A stretch of DNA of 46,079 nucleotides from Corallococcus carmarthensis (GTDB lineage: Bacteria > Myxococcota > Myxococcia > Myxococcales > Myxococcaceae). The translations under genes were made by a program, and so were the position numbers. Location of the stretch: the NCBI RefSeq assembly GCF_003611695.1, contig NZ_RAWE01000062.1:1-46079 (forward strand). The letters are read 5' to 3'. Each line of letters starts with the position of its first letter. Position 1 is the first letter of the stretch. Positions 35,695 to 45,198 of this stretch are shown here, in pieces. The notes below the pieces were generated by a model. It made no database searches, was not told where the DNA came from, and saw nothing but the letters and a program-made list of their open reading frames with translations.

Positions 35695-36674
35695 AGCTGC
35701 TGCCCGCGGACACCTACGTGGACGGCGTGCGCGCGGGCGACAGGGCGGTGCTCGCGCGCGCCATCACGCTGGTGGAGAGCGAGCACCCGCGCCACGCCGC
35801 GCTCGCGCAGGAGGTCCTCACCCGGCTGTTGCCCTACACCGGCAAGAGCCGCCGCGTGGGCATCAGCGGCGTGCCAGGCGTGGGCAAGAGCACCTTCATC
35901 GACGCGCTGGGCATGCACCTGGTGGGCAGCGGCCACAAGGTGGCGGTGCTCGCCATCGACCCGTCCAGCAGCGTGACGGGCGGCAGCATCCTGGGCGACA
36001 AGACGCGCATGTACCGGCTGGCGCGCGAGCTGTCCGCGTACATCCGCCCCAGCCCCTCCAGCGGCACGCTGGGCGGCGTCGCGCGCAAGACGCGGGAGAC
36101 GCTGCTGCTCTGCGAGGCCGCGGGCTTCGACGTGGTGCTGGTGGAGACGGTGGGCGTGGGCCAGTCCGAGACGGTGGTCGCGGACCTGGTGGACTTCTAC
36201 CTGGTGCTGATGCTCGCGGGCGCCGGTGACGAACTTCAGGGCATCAAGCGCGGCATCCTGGAAGTCGCGGACATGGTCGCCATCAACAAGGCGGACGGCG
36301 ACAACCTGCCACGCGCCACGCGGGCCCGCGCGGAGTACCGCGCCGCCCTGCACCTGATGCGCCCCGGCGCGGAGCCAGTGGTCACCACGTGCAGCGCCAT
36401 GGAGGGCACCGGCATCGACACGCTGTGGGCCTCCGTGGAGGAAGCCGTCGCGAAGCGCGAGGCCTCCGGCGAATTGCTGCACCGGCGCACCCAGCAGCAG
36501 GTGGGCTGGATGTGGGCCATGGTGCACGACGGCCTGCGAGCAGCCTTGCGGGCGCACCCCGAAGTGGCCGCCCTGGTGCCGGTGTTGGAGCAGGCCGTAC
36601 GCGAAGGGCGCGCGACGCCCACCTCCGCCGCACTGCGTGTGTTGGGCGCGTTCCTGCCGCAATCGCAGGCCTGA
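35691..36674 (+). CDS. meaB: MeaB-type GTPase, mutase chaperone
   Basis: This 327-residue SIMIBI-class G-protein (once annotated ArgK) gates cofactor loading of methylmalonyl-CoA mutase and protects or repairs it. The Walker A motif is GVPGVGKS (residues 60-67), followed by [19 protein letters not shown], the switch region [10 protein letters not shown], and NKADGDN for guanine recognition. The start is GTG 35691, overlapping the mutB stop. It ends 75 bp before icmF. Confidence 0.95.
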   Translation: MKLLPADTYVDGVRAGDRAVLARAITLVESEHPRHAALAQEVLTRLLPYTGKSRRVGISGVPGVGKSTFIDALGMHLVGSGHKVAVLAIDPSSSVTGGSILGDKTRMYRLARELSAYIRPSPSSGTLGGVARKTRETLLLCEAAGFDVVLVETVGVGQSETVVADLVDFYLVLMLAGAGDELQGIKRGILEVADMVAINKADGDNLPRATRARAEYRAALHLMRPGAEPVVTTCSAMEGTGIDTLWASVEEAVAKREASGELLHRRTQQQVGWMWAMVHDGLRAALRAHPEVAALVPVLEQAVREGRATPTSAALRVLGAFLPQSQA

Positions 36675-36714
36675 CAAGGCGCGTCGTCCAAAGGCCAACG
36701 CCTGTCTCAATCGC

Positions 36715-36743
36715 TTGCCGGGCCTGCACCGCACTCCTAGTGT
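36715..36743 (+). promoter_or_regulatory. Sigma-70-like promoter placed for a leaderless icmF transcript
   Basis: TTGCCG (36715-36720) and TAGTGT (36738-36743) are separated by exactly 17 bases. The GTG start of icmF begins seven bases after the -10 hexamer, where transcription would normally start, and no Shine-Dalgarno is present. The hexamers are imperfect, so this is a prediction. Confidence 0.45.
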
Positions 36744-36749
36744 ACGCTC

Positions 36750-39700
36750 GTGCGACACCCCCAACCGACCACCGCTCCCCAGCCGTACCGGCCCCGCCAC
36801 CACGTCCGCATCGTCACGGCCGCCAGCCTGTTTGACGGACACGACGCGGCCATCAACGTGATGCGCCGCCTGATGCAGTCCTCCGGCGCGGAGATCATCC
36901 ACCTGGGCCACAACCGGTCCGTGGCGGAGATTGTCGACTGCGCCATCCAGGAGGACGCCCAGGGCATCGCCCTCACGTCCTACCAGGGCGGCCACGTCGA
37001 GTACTTCAAGTACATGATCGACCTGCTGCGCGAGCGCGGCGCGAACATCAAGGTCTTCGGCGGTGGCGGCGGCACCATCCTCCCCACGGAGATTGAAGAG
37101 CTGCACCAGTACGGTGTCGCGCGCATCTATTCCCCGGACGACGGCCGCGCCATGGGCCTGCAGGGGATGATCGACGACCTCATCTCCCAGTGTGACTTCG
37201 AGAAGCGCCCAGCCGACTACAAGGGCCTCTTGAAGCAGCCGCTGCCGCGCGAGCCGGACCGCATCGCGTCGCTCATCACCATCGCGGAGAACTTCGCGGA
37301 GGCCGGCGAGGAGCTGCGCACCGCGCTCCAGGCCGCCAGCGTGCAGGCCCCTCGGGTGCCCGTGCTGGGCATCACCGGCACGGGTGGCGCCGGCAAGTCC
37401 AGCCTGGTGGACGAGCTGGTGCGCCGCTTCCTGGCGGACTTCCCGGACAAGACGCTCGCGGTGCTCTCCGTGGATCCGTCCAAGCGCAAGTCCGGCGGCG
37501 CGCTCCTGGGCGACCGCATCCGCATGAACGCCATCGACAACCCGCGCGTCTACATGCGCTCGATGGCCACCCGCCAGAGCAACCTGGCCCTGTCCCGGCA
37601 TGTCGCCCACTCCATCGAGGTCTGCAAGGCGGCGGGCTTCGACCTCATCGTGGTGGAGACCTCCGGCATCGGCCAGTCGGACACGGAAATCACCGAGCAC
37701 TCGGACGTGGCGCTCTACGTGATGACCGCCGAGTACGGCGCGGCGACGCAGCTCGAGAAGATCGACATGCTCGACTTCGCGGACGTCATCGCCATCAACA
37801 AGTTCGACAAGCGCGGCTCGCTGGACGCGCTGCGCGACGTGCGCAAGCAGTGGAAGCGCAACCACAACGCCTTCACCCTGGCCGAGGACGCGGTGCCCGT
37901 GTACGGCACCATCGCGTCACAGTTCAACGACCCGGGCATGAACACGCTCTACCGGGCCATCATCGACGCGCTGGTGAAGAAGACGGGCGCGACGCTGGAC
38001 AGCCGCTTCTCCCTCACGCCCGGCATGAGCGAGAAGAAGTGGATCATCCCCCCGGAGCGCACGCGCTACCTGGCGGAGATCGTCGAAGCCTGCGAGTCCT
38101 ACGACGGCTTCGTGCGCGCCCAGGCCGCCATCGCCCGGCGCATGTACCAGCTGCACGGCACCATCCAGGCCCTGCGCCAGAACGTGGGCAAGAAGAAGCT
38201 GGAGATCGTCGAACCGAAGGACGCCACCGACGTGGTGCAGGTGACCGAGCGCGTGGAGGGCGAGCCCGCGTACCTGGGCGACCTGGTGGCGCTGTACCAG
38301 GACCTGGAGAGCCGCCTGCACGCGGACTGCCGGCGCCTGCTGGCCGAGTGGCCGGCGACGAAGAAGCGCTACGCCGCGTCCAAGTACCAGTTCCAGGTGC
38401 GCGACAAGGTCATCGAGCTGGACCTCATCAGCGAGACGCTCTCCCACCTGCGCGTGCCGAAGATTGCCCTGCCCAAGTATGAGGACTGGGGCGACATCCT
38501 GACGTGGCTGCTGCGGGAGAACGCGCCGGGCGCCTTCCCGTTCACCGCGGGCGTCTTCCCGCTCAAGCGCGAGGGCGAGGACCCCGCCCGCATGTTCGCG
38601 GGCGAGGGCGGCCCGGAGCGCACCAACAAGCGCTTCCACTACGTGTCGCGCGGCCTGCCGGCGAAGCGCCTGTCCACGGCGTTCGACTCGGTGACGCTGT
38701 ACGGCGAGGACCCGGACCACCGGCCGGACATCTACGGCAAGGTGGGCAACTCGGGCGTGTCCATCGCGAACGTGGACGACGCGAAGAAGCTCTACTCCGG
38801 CTTCGACCTGGCGGATCCGTCCACGTCCGTGTCCATGACCATCAACGGCCCGGCGCCCATGCTGCTGGGCTTCTTCCTCAACGCCGCGGTGGATCAGCAG
38901 TGCGAGAAGTGGATCCGCGCGAACGGCAAGGTGGACGAGGTCGAGAAGCGCATCGACGCGCTCTACAAGGAGCGCGGCCTGCCGCGTCCGCGCTACCAGG
39001 GCGAGCTGCCCCAGGGCAACGACGGGCTGGGGCTGCTGCTGCTGGGCGTGTCGGGTGACGAGGTGCTGCCGGCGGACGTCTACGCGAAGATCCGCGCGTC
39101 CACGTTGCAGGCGGTGCGCGGCACGGTGCAGGCGGACATCCTCAAGGAGGACCAGGCGCAGAACACCTGCATCTTCTCCACGGAGTTCGCCCTGCGGGTG
39201 ATGGGCGACATCCAGCAGTACTTCATCGACCAGAAGGTGCGGAACTTCTACTCGGTGTCGATTTCCGGGTACCACATCGCGGAAGCCGGGGCGAACCCCA
39301 TCTCCCAGCTGGCCTTCACGCTGGCCAACGGCTTCACCTTCGTCGAGTACTACCTGTCGCGCGGGATGCACATCGACGACTTCGCGCCCAACCTGTCGTT
39401 CTTCTTCTCCAACGGCATGGACCCCGAATACGCGGTGCTGGGGCGCGTGGCCCGCCGCATCTGGGCCAAGGCCATCCGGGACAAGTACGGCGGCAACGAC
39501 CGGTCGCAGAAGCTGAAGTATCACATCCAGACGTCCGGCCGTTCCCTGCACGCGCAGGAGATTGCCTTCAACGACATCCGCACCACGCTGCAGGCGTTGC
39601 TGGCGCTCAACGACAACTGCAATTCGTTGCACACGAACGCCTACGACGAGGCCATCACCACGCCCACGGAGGAGAGCGTGCGGCGGGCGCTGGCCATCCA

Positions 39701-40217
39701 GCTGGTCATCAACAAGGAGTTCGGCCTGTCGAAGAACGAGAACCCCAACCAGGGCTCGTTCATCATCGAGGAGCTGACGGACCTGGTGGAGGCGGCGGTG
39801 CTCAACGAGTTCCGTGCCATCTCCGAGCGCGGCGGCGTGCTGGGCGCGATGGAGCGCATGTACCAGCGCTCCAAGATCCAGGAGGAGTCGCTCTACTACG
39901 AGATGCAGAAGCACGACGGCACGCTGCCCATCATCGGCGTGAACACCTTCCTGGATCCGAAGGGTTCCCCCACCGTGACGCCGCCGGAAGTGATTCGCGC
40001 GACGAAGGATGAGAAGGACTACGCCATCACCGCGCGTGACGCCTTCTGGAAGCGCAACGCGAAGACGGCGCCCGAAGCGCTGGAGGCGGTGCGCCGCGCG
40101 GCCCTGGACAACGGCAACGTGTTCGGCGCGCTGATGGACGCGTGCAAGGTGTGCACGCTGGGCCAGCTGTCCCGCGCGCTGTACGAGGTAGGCGGGCAGT
40201 ACCGGCGCAACATGTGA
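36750..40217 (+). CDS. icmF: Fused isobutyryl-CoA mutase / G-protein chaperone
   Basis: This 1155-residue fusion protein interconverts isobutyryl-CoA and n-butyryl-CoA with adenosylcobalamin; some IcmF enzymes also act on isovaleryl/pivalyl-CoA. The domains in order are: cobalamin binding with DGHDAAIN (His31 as lower ligand) to about residue 150; a MeaB-like GTPase with GTGGAGKS (210-217) and NKFDKRG; a linker; and the mutase barrel from about residue 600. At the position of the mutase substrate Arg this protein has Gln804 ([10 protein letters not shown] against [10 protein letters not shown] in MutB), the known mark of isobutyryl-CoA specificity. No Shine-Dalgarno precedes GTG 36750. It follows meaB but probably has its own promoter. 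Confidence 0.95.
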   Translation: MRHPQPTTAPQPYRPRHHVRIVTAASLFDGHDAAINVMRRLMQSSGAEIIHLGHNRSVAEIVDCAIQEDAQGIALTSYQGGHVEYFKYMIDLLRERGANIKVFGGGGGTILPTEIEELHQYGVARIYSPDDGRAMGLQGMIDDLISQCDFEKRPADYKGLLKQPLPREPDRIASLITIAENFAEAGEELRTALQAASVQAPRVPVLGITGTGGAGKSSLVDELVRRFLADFPDKTLAVLSVDPSKRKSGGALLGDRIRMNAIDNPRVYMRSMATRQSNLALSRHVAHSIEVCKAAGFDLIVVETSGIGQSDTEITEHSDVALYVMTAEYGAATQLEKIDMLDFADVIAINKFDKRGSLDALRDVRKQWKRNHNAFTLAEDAVPVYGTIASQFNDPGMNTLYRAIIDALVKKTGATLDSRFSLTPGMSEKKWIIPPERTRYLAEIVEACESYDGFVRAQAAIARRMYQLHGTIQALRQNVGKKKLEIVEPKDATDVVQVTERVEGEPAYLGDLVALYQDLESRLHADCRRLLAEWPATKKRYAASKYQFQVRDKVIELDLISETLSHLRVPKIALPKYEDWGDILTWLLRENAPGAFPFTAGVFPLKREGEDPARMFAGEGGPERTNKRFHYVSRGLPAKRLSTAFDSVTLYGEDPDHRPDIYGKVGNSGVSIANVDDAKKLYSGFDLADPSTSVSMTINGPAPMLLGFFLNAAVDQQCEKWIRANGKVDEVEKRIDALYKERGLPRPRYQGELPQGNDGLGLLLLGVSGDEVLPADVYAKIRASTLQAVRGTVQADILKEDQAQNTCIFSTEFALRVMGDIQQYFIDQKVRNFYSVSISGYHIAEAGANPISQLAFTLANGFTFVEYYLSRGMHIDDFAPNLSFFFSNGMDPEYAVLGRVARRIWAKAIRDKYGGNDRSQKLKYHIQTSGRSLHAQEIAFNDIRTTLQALLALNDNCNSLHTNAYDEAITTPTEESVRRALAIQLVINKEFGLSKNENPNQGSFIIEELTDLVEAAVLNEFRAISERGGVLGAMERMYQRSKIQEESLYYEMQKHDGTLPIIGVNTFLDPKGSPTVTPPEVIRATKDEKDYAITARDAFWKRNAKTAPEALEAVRRAALDNGNVFGALMDACKVCTLGQLSRALYEVGGQYRRNM

Positions 40218-40229
40218 GGCTAACGCCGA

Positions 40230-40254
40230 GGTCCCGGGCAGGTGTCCCGGGACC
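40230..40254. terminator. Hairpin between icmF and the convergent lipoprotein gene
   Basis: GGTCCCGGG and CCCGGGACC form a perfect 9-bp stem with a 7-base loop. It lies 12 bp after the icmF stop and 14 bp before the end of the convergent gene, so it can end both transcripts. There is no T-run on either side. Confidence 0.65.
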
Positions 40255-40268
40255 GCGGCGCGGGTTCA

Positions 40269-41501
40269 TCAGGGGGCCGTGGCCAGGGTGCCGCCGGGGT
40301 CCACTACGCCCAGGTCTTCGAACTGGAGGGTGTAGTGCCCTTCCACCCAAAGCGTCGGGACAATCGGGGCACTGGTCACGCTCACGAAGTGCGTGGCCTG
40401 CGATGCCCTGAAGGTTGTCCTCGTGCGGTCACCCGGCGCGCTGGTGAACTCGCCGCCCGGTACGGCGTTCCGGACCTCGCATTGCTTCTTGCCGTCGATG
40501 GTGCAGGTCACCCGGTAGTAGTGGCCGGCCAGGACGCCCAGGGAGAAGACATCCGTGTCCCCGAGCATTTCAATCTTCGCCTGCACGGATGCCGTGCCCA
40601 TCGCGAGCGCGGTGGCGGTCTCCACGGTGTTCCCGTGGTCCTCCGCTCCCATGTCCTTCAAGCCACAGGTGTACGGCTGGGTGGAGCTGTTGTCCTTCTG
40701 ATCCTTGATGGATGCGTAGAACACGCCCCCCGGAGCCTTGAAGGCCGTGGCTGCATGGGTCTCCTCGAAGGTGGCGTTGTCCGTGATGCCGTAGCGCTGC
40801 CCGCGAGCGTTGAGGATGGAGAGCTCCCAGTACGGCGTGGGGAAGACGCAGTCGAGCGCGTAGACGTTGCCCGCCACGGTCTGGAAGGAGAGCAGGTCCC
40901 GCTCGCCCCAGTGCTCACCGGACCCCACCAGGACCTGCTCCAAGGGAGTCCAGGGCGTCGCCGTGGCGAACAGGTCGCCGTGGTCATCCGGCCCCATGTC
41001 CACGAAGCGGAAGGAGAAGGGCGCCACGGGGACCTCGGAGTACATGGAGAACCACAAGACCTCTACCGTATGGACGGAGCCCCCCGTGAGCCCGGACCAA
41101 TGCCACGCATGGGGGGTGTAGCTGACGCCCTGGTTCGGGATGCCGTAGTCGAGCGACTTCCCTGCCCCGTCCCGCATCTCCAGGATGTAGCCATCGCTAC
41201 CGGCCTCGACGATGAGGTCGTAGTGGCGCCCGGCCTGGGCCACGAAGGCGAACCGGAGCGGCGCCTCCACGCCTTCCCACGGGACGCTGTGGACCTCCGT
41301 CGCGGACGGCGTCAGCAGCGTATGGCCCTCCGGGATGACGACCGTCGAACCCGCGTCCGTACCGGCATCCGGGTCGGAGCCGGCATCGGTCCCGGCGTCC
41401 ACGCCGGGTCCCGCGTCAGGCGTGGGGTTGGAGTTGGAATCGCAAGCGCCCAGCGCGAACAGACAGGCGCCGAGCATGAAGGCAGACAGAGGACGTTTCA
41501 G
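40269..41501 (-). CDS. Lipoprotein with repeated beta domains
   Basis: This protein of about 410 residues is exported and lipidated: KRPLSAF, a hydrophobic run and the lipobox LGAC, then an Asp/Ala/Gly/Pro-rich linker (DAGPGVDAGTDAG). The body repeats a motif: VDMGPDDHGDLFATAT, KDMGAEDHGNTVETAT and a degenerate EDLGVVDPGG, each ending a module of about 120 residues similar in outline to bacterial pre-peptidase (PPC) beta domains. No enzyme motif is seen. The start is uncertain. CTG 41501 has GGGGGAG six bases before it and gives a proper basic N-terminus; ATG 41477 lacks the basic residues; ATG 41603 would overlap the SDR gene. Its GC content looks slightly lower than its neighbours. Confidence 0.78.
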   Translation of the reverse strand: MKRPLSAFMLGACLFALGACDSNSNPTPDAGPGVDAGTDAGSDPDAGTDAGSTVVIPEGHTLLTPSATEVHSVPWEGVEAPLRFAFVAQAGRHYDLIVEAGSDGYILEMRDGAGKSLDYGIPNQGVSYTPHAWHWSGLTGGSVHTVEVLWFSMYSEVPVAPFSFRFVDMGPDDHGDLFATATPWTPLEQVLVGSGEHWGERDLLSFQTVAGNVYALDCVFPTPYWELSILNARGQRYGITDNATFEETHAATAFKAPGGVFYASIKDQKDNSSTQPYTCGLKDMGAEDHGNTVETATALAMGTASVQAKIEMLGDTDVFSLGVLAGHYYRVTCTIDGKKQCEVRNAVPGGEFTSAPGDRTRTTFRASQATHFVSVTSAPIVPTLWVEGHYTLQFEDLGVVDPGGTLATAP

Positions 41502-41565
41502 GATGGGCTCCCCCTCGAAGAGGAGGCCCACCCTATGCGACGTCTGACATTCCGCCAATCCACTC

Positions 41566-42306
41566 TCAGTACGGGCTCGACGTGGGGCGGATGATGATTT
41601 CACTCACATCCACGTCCGCGGGCTGGCTGATGGCGTAGCTGATGGCGCGGGCGATGGCGTCCGCCGGAATGGCGTCCTTGCGGAACTCGCGCATGTACTC
41701 ACGCGACGCCGGGTCGCTGATGCTCTCCGCCAGCTCCGACGTGGTGACTCCCGGCGAAATCACCGTCACGCGGATGTCCGCGCCCACCTCCTGGCGCAGC
41801 CCTTCGGAGATGGCCATCACCGCGAACTTCGTGGCGCAGTACACCGCCGCCGTCGGGCTCACCGCGTGCCCGCCAATGGAAGACAGGTTGATGAACTGCC
41901 CCGCCTTCTGGCGCTTCATCACCGGCAGCCCCGCCGCGATGCCGTGCAGCACGCCCCGGATGTTCACATCGATCATCCGGTTCCACTCGTCCAGCTTCAG
42001 CTCCTCCAGCTTGGACAGCGGCATCACGCCCGCGTTGTTGATGAGCACGTCCAGCCGCCCGTACTCCTTCAGCGTGAAGGCCACGAACGCGTCCACGTCC
42101 TCGCGCTTCGTCACGTCCAATGCCCGGAAGCGCGCTTCTCCGCCCTTGGCCCGGAGTTCGCCCGTCAGCGTCTCCAGCCGGTCCGTCCGGCGCGCGCCCA
42201 GCACCACCTTCGCGCCCTGCCCGGCGAGCAGGCGGGCCGTCGCCTCGCCAATGCCACTGCTCGCTCCGGTGATGGCCACCACCTTGCCCTGGATGTCCGT
42301 CGTCAT
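41566..42306 (-). CDS. Classical SDR oxidoreductase
   Basis: This 246-residue NAD(P)-dependent enzyme has TGASSGIG for the cofactor, GARRTDRL after strand 2 (suggesting NADP), NNAGVMP, LSSIGG with the catalytic Ser, and YCATKFAV with Tyr and Lys. It resembles the YdfG/serine-dehydrogenase-like SDRs common in bacteria, with unknown substrate. ATG 42306 has GAGGACAGGA before it. It is divergent from an AraC gene, which may control it. The lipoprotein gene follows on the same strand. Confidence 0.93.
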   Translation of the reverse strand: MTTDIQGKVVAITGASSGIGEATARLLAGQGAKVVLGARRTDRLETLTGELRAKGGEARFRALDVTKREDVDAFVAFTLKEYGRLDVLINNAGVMPLSKLEELKLDEWNRMIDVNIRGVLHGIAAGLPVMKRQKAGQFINLSSIGGHAVSPTAAVYCATKFAVMAISEGLRQEVGADIRVTVISPGVTTSELAESISDPASREYMREFRKDAIPADAIARAISYAISQPADVDVSEIIIRPTSSPY

Positions 42307-42327
42307 CGTCCTGTCCTCGTTCGAAGG

Positions 42328-42349
42328 CCCGGCGCGGAAGGGCGCCGGG
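42328..42349. other. Inverted repeat in the SDR/AraC divergent region
   Basis: CCCGGCGC and GCGCCGGG form a perfect 8-bp inverted repeat with a 6-base centre, 22 bp upstream of the SDR start. It may be an operator or a leader hairpin of the SDR transcript. The rest of the 154-bp divergent region shows no clear promoter. Confidence 0.35.
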
Positions 42350-42460
42350 GATGACTTCACCCTCTCAAGGAGCGTGGGGACGGCGGTATCCGGATGCTCG
42401 CGGACTCTTGCCCATTCCTGCACGAGCACCCGTTGCCGGGCAGGGTTAGAACTGGCGTGC

Positions 42461-43399
42461 ATGCCGACCGCCCGCCCCGACTCCGCCCTCAGCCCGCACC
42501 TGTCCGAGCTGGCGACCCTCCTGGAGCGCCACACCCCCACGGACGGCATCCACGCCACCGCCATCCCCCGCGTGGTGCTCATCCGCGCCTCCCGGCCCAC
42601 CACGCCACTGCACGCGCTGCACGAACCGGCGCTGTGCATCGTGGCGCGGGGCCGCAAGCAGGTGCTCCTGGGTGACGAGCTGTATGTCTATGGCCCGGAC
42701 CAGTGCCTCGTCGCGTCGGTGGACCTGCCCGTCACGGGGCAGGTGGTGGAGGCCTCGCCCGCCGCGCCCTACCTGTGCTTCCGGTTGGATCTGGAGCCCG
42801 GGCAGTTGGGCAGCCTGATGATGGAGGCGGAGCTGGAAGCGGCCGGCCCCACGGACATGGTCCGGGGCCTGGCCCTGGGGCCCGTGGGCGCGCCGCTGCT
42901 GGACGCGACGGCGCGGCTGGTGCGGCTCCTGGACACGCCTCGCGACATCCCCGTGCTGGCGCCGCTCATCATCCGCGAAATCCTCTACCGCCTGCTGTCC
43001 GGCGAGAACTCCGAACGGCTGCGGCGCATCGCCGTGGCGGACAGCCGACGGGACTCCGTCACCCGCGCCATCCACTGGCTCAAGGAACACTACGCCGCGC
43101 CGCTGCGCATCGAACGGCTGGCGCGCGCCGTCCACATGAGCCCGTCCGCGCTCCACCACCACTTCAAGTCCGTCACCGCGATGAGCCCGCTGCAGTACCA
43201 GAAGCAGCTGCGGCTGCAGGAGGCCCGCCGCCTGATGCTGGCGCAGGCCATGGACGCGGCGATGGCCGGCCACTCCGTGGGCTACGAGAGCCCGTCCCAG
43301 TTCAGCCGCGAGTACAGCCGGATGTTCGGTGCCCCACCCTCGCGTGACATCGCGAGGCTGCGCGAGTCCCTCGCTTCCGCCCCGGCGGCGGCGCGCTAG
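42461..43399 (+). CDS. AraC-family regulator (AraC_N type)
   Basis: This 312-residue regulator has the AraC_N sensor region (LHEPALCIVARGRKQVLLGDE, YGPDQCLVASVDLPVTGQV, residues about 50-100). The C-terminal double helix-turn-helix is RIERLARAVHMSPSALHHHFKSVT followed by MAGHSVGYESPSQFSREYSRMFG. This subtype is nearly always found divergent from an SDR or aldo-keto reductase gene, as here, and presumably activates it. ATG 42461 is chosen; the much longer open frame upstream is antisense to the SDR gene. Confidence 0.92.
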   Translation: MPTARPDSALSPHLSELATLLERHTPTDGIHATAIPRVVLIRASRPTTPLHALHEPALCIVARGRKQVLLGDELYVYGPDQCLVASVDLPVTGQVVEASPAAPYLCFRLDLEPGQLGSLMMEAELEAAGPTDMVRGLALGPVGAPLLDATARLVRLLDTPRDIPVLAPLIIREILYRLLSGENSERLRRIAVADSRRDSVTRAIHWLKEHYAAPLRIERLARAVHMSPSALHHHFKSVTAMSPLQYQKQLRLQEARRLMLAQAMDAAMAGHSVGYESPSQFSREYSRMFGAPPSRDIARLRESLASAPAAAR

Positions 43400-43403
43400 T
43401 CCC

Positions 43404-43475
43404 CCAGGGCCGATGGCGGACCCGGCACATCGTTTCCACGTTGTGCCCCCTTCCGGGCCCTGGCATCCGCCATCG
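43404..43475 (+). ncRNA. Candidate structured leader RNA with crossing helices
   Basis: Helix A pairs CCAGGGCC (43404-43411) with GGCCCTGG (43456-43463). Helix B pairs CGATGGCGGA (43411-43420) with TCCGCCATCG (43466-43475), sharing only one base with A. The order A-B-A'-B' makes a pseudoknot, or two exclusive states. A third hairpin, GGCACA/TGTGCC (43424-43429/43442-43447), fits inside. The element sits between the AraC stop and the ribosome site of the ferritin-like gene (33 bp to its ATG). It could be a cis-regulatory RNA or a complex terminator; no known riboswitch class fits. Confidence 0.4.
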
Positions 43476-43507
43476 CTCCGGAGGGCATGCCCCAAGGGAG
43501 GGTCGCG

Positions 43508-44260
43508 ATGTCTTCTGGTGAAGGTGGTGACTGGGGGCTGAAGCACACGGCGACACGGCTCACTTCCGAGGAGCTGGAGCAGGTGGCCCGCGAGGAGCCG
43601 TTCCGGGACTCCGCCCTGCCCCCCACGGGAAGCGCCGTGAGGTTCCTGCGCGTGCACCTCATGCGCATCGCGGGGCACCTGGGCGAGCTGCACCTGCCGG
43701 ACTTCAAGGAGGTGATGGGCCACGCGCTCCAGGCCGTGGACGGCCCCACGCCCCTGCTCTTCGTCGCCCAGCTGCGGGAGCGGCTCGCCTTCGAGCGGAT
43801 CAGCTCAAGGCTCTACGCGGGCCTGCTGGTGAAGACGCATGCCCTGGGCAGCTACCCCGGAGGCCCCACGCCGGAGCGGCTGGTGGAGCTGCACAACCAG
43901 GAGCTGGACCACCTGAACCTCATCCGCGAGTGCATCTACCGGCTCGGGGTGGACGCGCCCCAGCTGACGGCGCACGGGGACGGCGCGGACTCGCGGACCC
44001 ATGGGCTGCTCCGGGCCGTGGACGACCCGTGCGCCACGCTCCAGGACGCGCTGCGCGCGGTCCTCATCTCCGAAATCCTCAACAACGCCGGCTGGGCGAT
44101 GCTCGTGGACCTGGCCCAGGAGCTGGGACCGCCCGACCTGGTGGGCGCCTTCCGCGACGTCATGCGCGAGGAGACGCTCCACCTGGAGGAGGTCACCGAC
44201 TGGGTCGCCAACCTCCCGGACGATGTCCGCGTCACCGGCACGCGGGTCTCCGCCGGCTGA
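43508..44260 (+). CDS. Ferritin-like domain protein
   Basis: This 250-residue, all-helical soluble protein has the pattern of a ferritin-like diiron four-helix bundle: RERLAFERISSRLYAGL, NQELDHLNLIRE with ExxH, ISEILNNAGWAMLVDLA, and MREETLHLEEVTDWV with a second ExxH. These give the expected two Glu and two ExxH metal ligands. Members include ferritin-like proteins of unknown reaction; iron storage, oxidase activity or a structural role are all possible. ATG 43508 has GGGAGGG five bases before it. The 108-bp leader contains a pseudoknot-capable element. It converges on the next gene with 22 bp between stops. Confidence 0.8.
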   Translation: MSSGEGGDWGLKHTATRLTSEELEQVAREEPFRDSALPPTGSAVRFLRVHLMRIAGHLGELHLPDFKEVMGHALQAVDGPTPLLFVAQLRERLAFERISSRLYAGLLVKTHALGSYPGGPTPERLVELHNQELDHLNLIRECIYRLGVDAPQLTAHGDGADSRTHGLLRAVDDPCATLQDALRAVLISEILNNAGWAMLVDLAQELGPPDLVGAFRDVMREETLHLEEVTDWVANLPDDVRVTGTRVSAG

Positions 44261-44282
44261 CGTGATGCCGGAGGCGCGGGCC

Positions 44283-45041
44283 TCAGGCGTGCCGGCGCTG
44301 CCGCAGGGGCTCGGCCTCCCGGCGCAGCCGGGCCACGGAGAGGCTCAGGAACACCAGCATCCCCACCAGCAGCCCGCCGCCGAAAGCCATCCCCAGGAGC
44401 CACGGCTGGAACGAGCGCACCAGTCCTCCGGCAACCCCCTGGCTGAAGGCGCCGCCCCACCGCGTCAGCGCCGCGTCCCGGCAGGCCACGGCCTCGGCGC
44501 CCTGGCGTCCCTCGCACTCGGGAAAGACGGAGCCCAGCTCCTGGCGGGACTGCTCCACCAGGCGGGTCGCCATCCGGCCCGCGGTGGCGGACAGGCTCTG
44601 GCCCAGCGGCCCTTCCCCCTCCGGCCCCAGCTGACGCTCCAGCTCCGCGCTCAGCCCCTTCGCGACCTGCGAAGCCAGCGTCGAGGAGTAGGTCCCCATC
44701 ATCCCCGAGCCCCCGATGCCCGCACCGCCCGAAGCGGTCCCCAAGGCTCCACCCTGCGTCTGGGCCACCGGTCCCCCCGGCGGCACGTCACCCGGCGCGG
44801 TGGGCGGCGTCTCCGGACGGGTGACGGCATCGAGCATCCCGCGCCCGACCTGCTCCGCCTCGTGGCGGACCACGGCGTCCTCCCTGGCCTGCTCCTCGGC
44901 GGTCATCCGCGTCTTCTGCTCCTGGATGGACTCCAGGGCGCCCTCGGTGCCCTGCTTCGCCATGTCGCGCGCGATGGCACCACAGCCTCCGCCCCCCATG
45001 AGCACGAGCATCGCCAGCCCGACGGCCTTCACGTCCCGCAT
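44283..45041 (-). CDS. Putative lipoprotein with C-terminal membrane helix
   Basis: This 252-residue protein has a lipoprotein-like signal (RDVKAVGLAMLVLMGGGG-C). An acidic helix follows (IQEQKTRMTAEEQAREDAVVRHEAEQ), then a Pro/Gly-rich linker, a helical middle with two Cys (FPECEGRQGAEAVACRD), and one strong helix near the C-terminus (LLGMAFGGGLLVGMLVFLSLSVA) with a basic tail. I do not recognise the family. A lipid anchor plus a C-terminal helix is unusual, and the first Cys may not be lipidated. ATG 45041 has GGGGGAGATC before it. The 157-bp stretch 45042-45198 holds nothing further that I can support. Confidence 0.75.
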   Translation of the reverse strand: MRDVKAVGLAMLVLMGGGGCGAIARDMAKQGTEGALESIQEQKTRMTAEEQAREDAVVRHEAEQVGRGMLDAVTRPETPPTAPGDVPPGGPVAQTQGGALGTASGGAGIGGSGMMGTYSSTLASQVAKGLSAELERQLGPEGEGPLGQSLSATAGRMATRLVEQSRQELGSVFPECEGRQGAEAVACRDAALTRWGGAFSQGVAGGLVRSFQPWLLGMAFGGGLLVGMLVFLSLSVARLRREAEPLRQRRHA

Positions 45042-45198
45042 CCCGGATCTCCCCCGGCGGTACTGCTCCGCCATGGGTTCAACCTAGGGACCGGCGGAGC
45101 GCCGCGTTGTGGCGGGAGGAGCTGCGCCCCCTGCCTGCCTGCCGACCACATGGGCCTGAGACACAAAGACGGCTGCCCGGACAGCAGGCGAGGCCACT

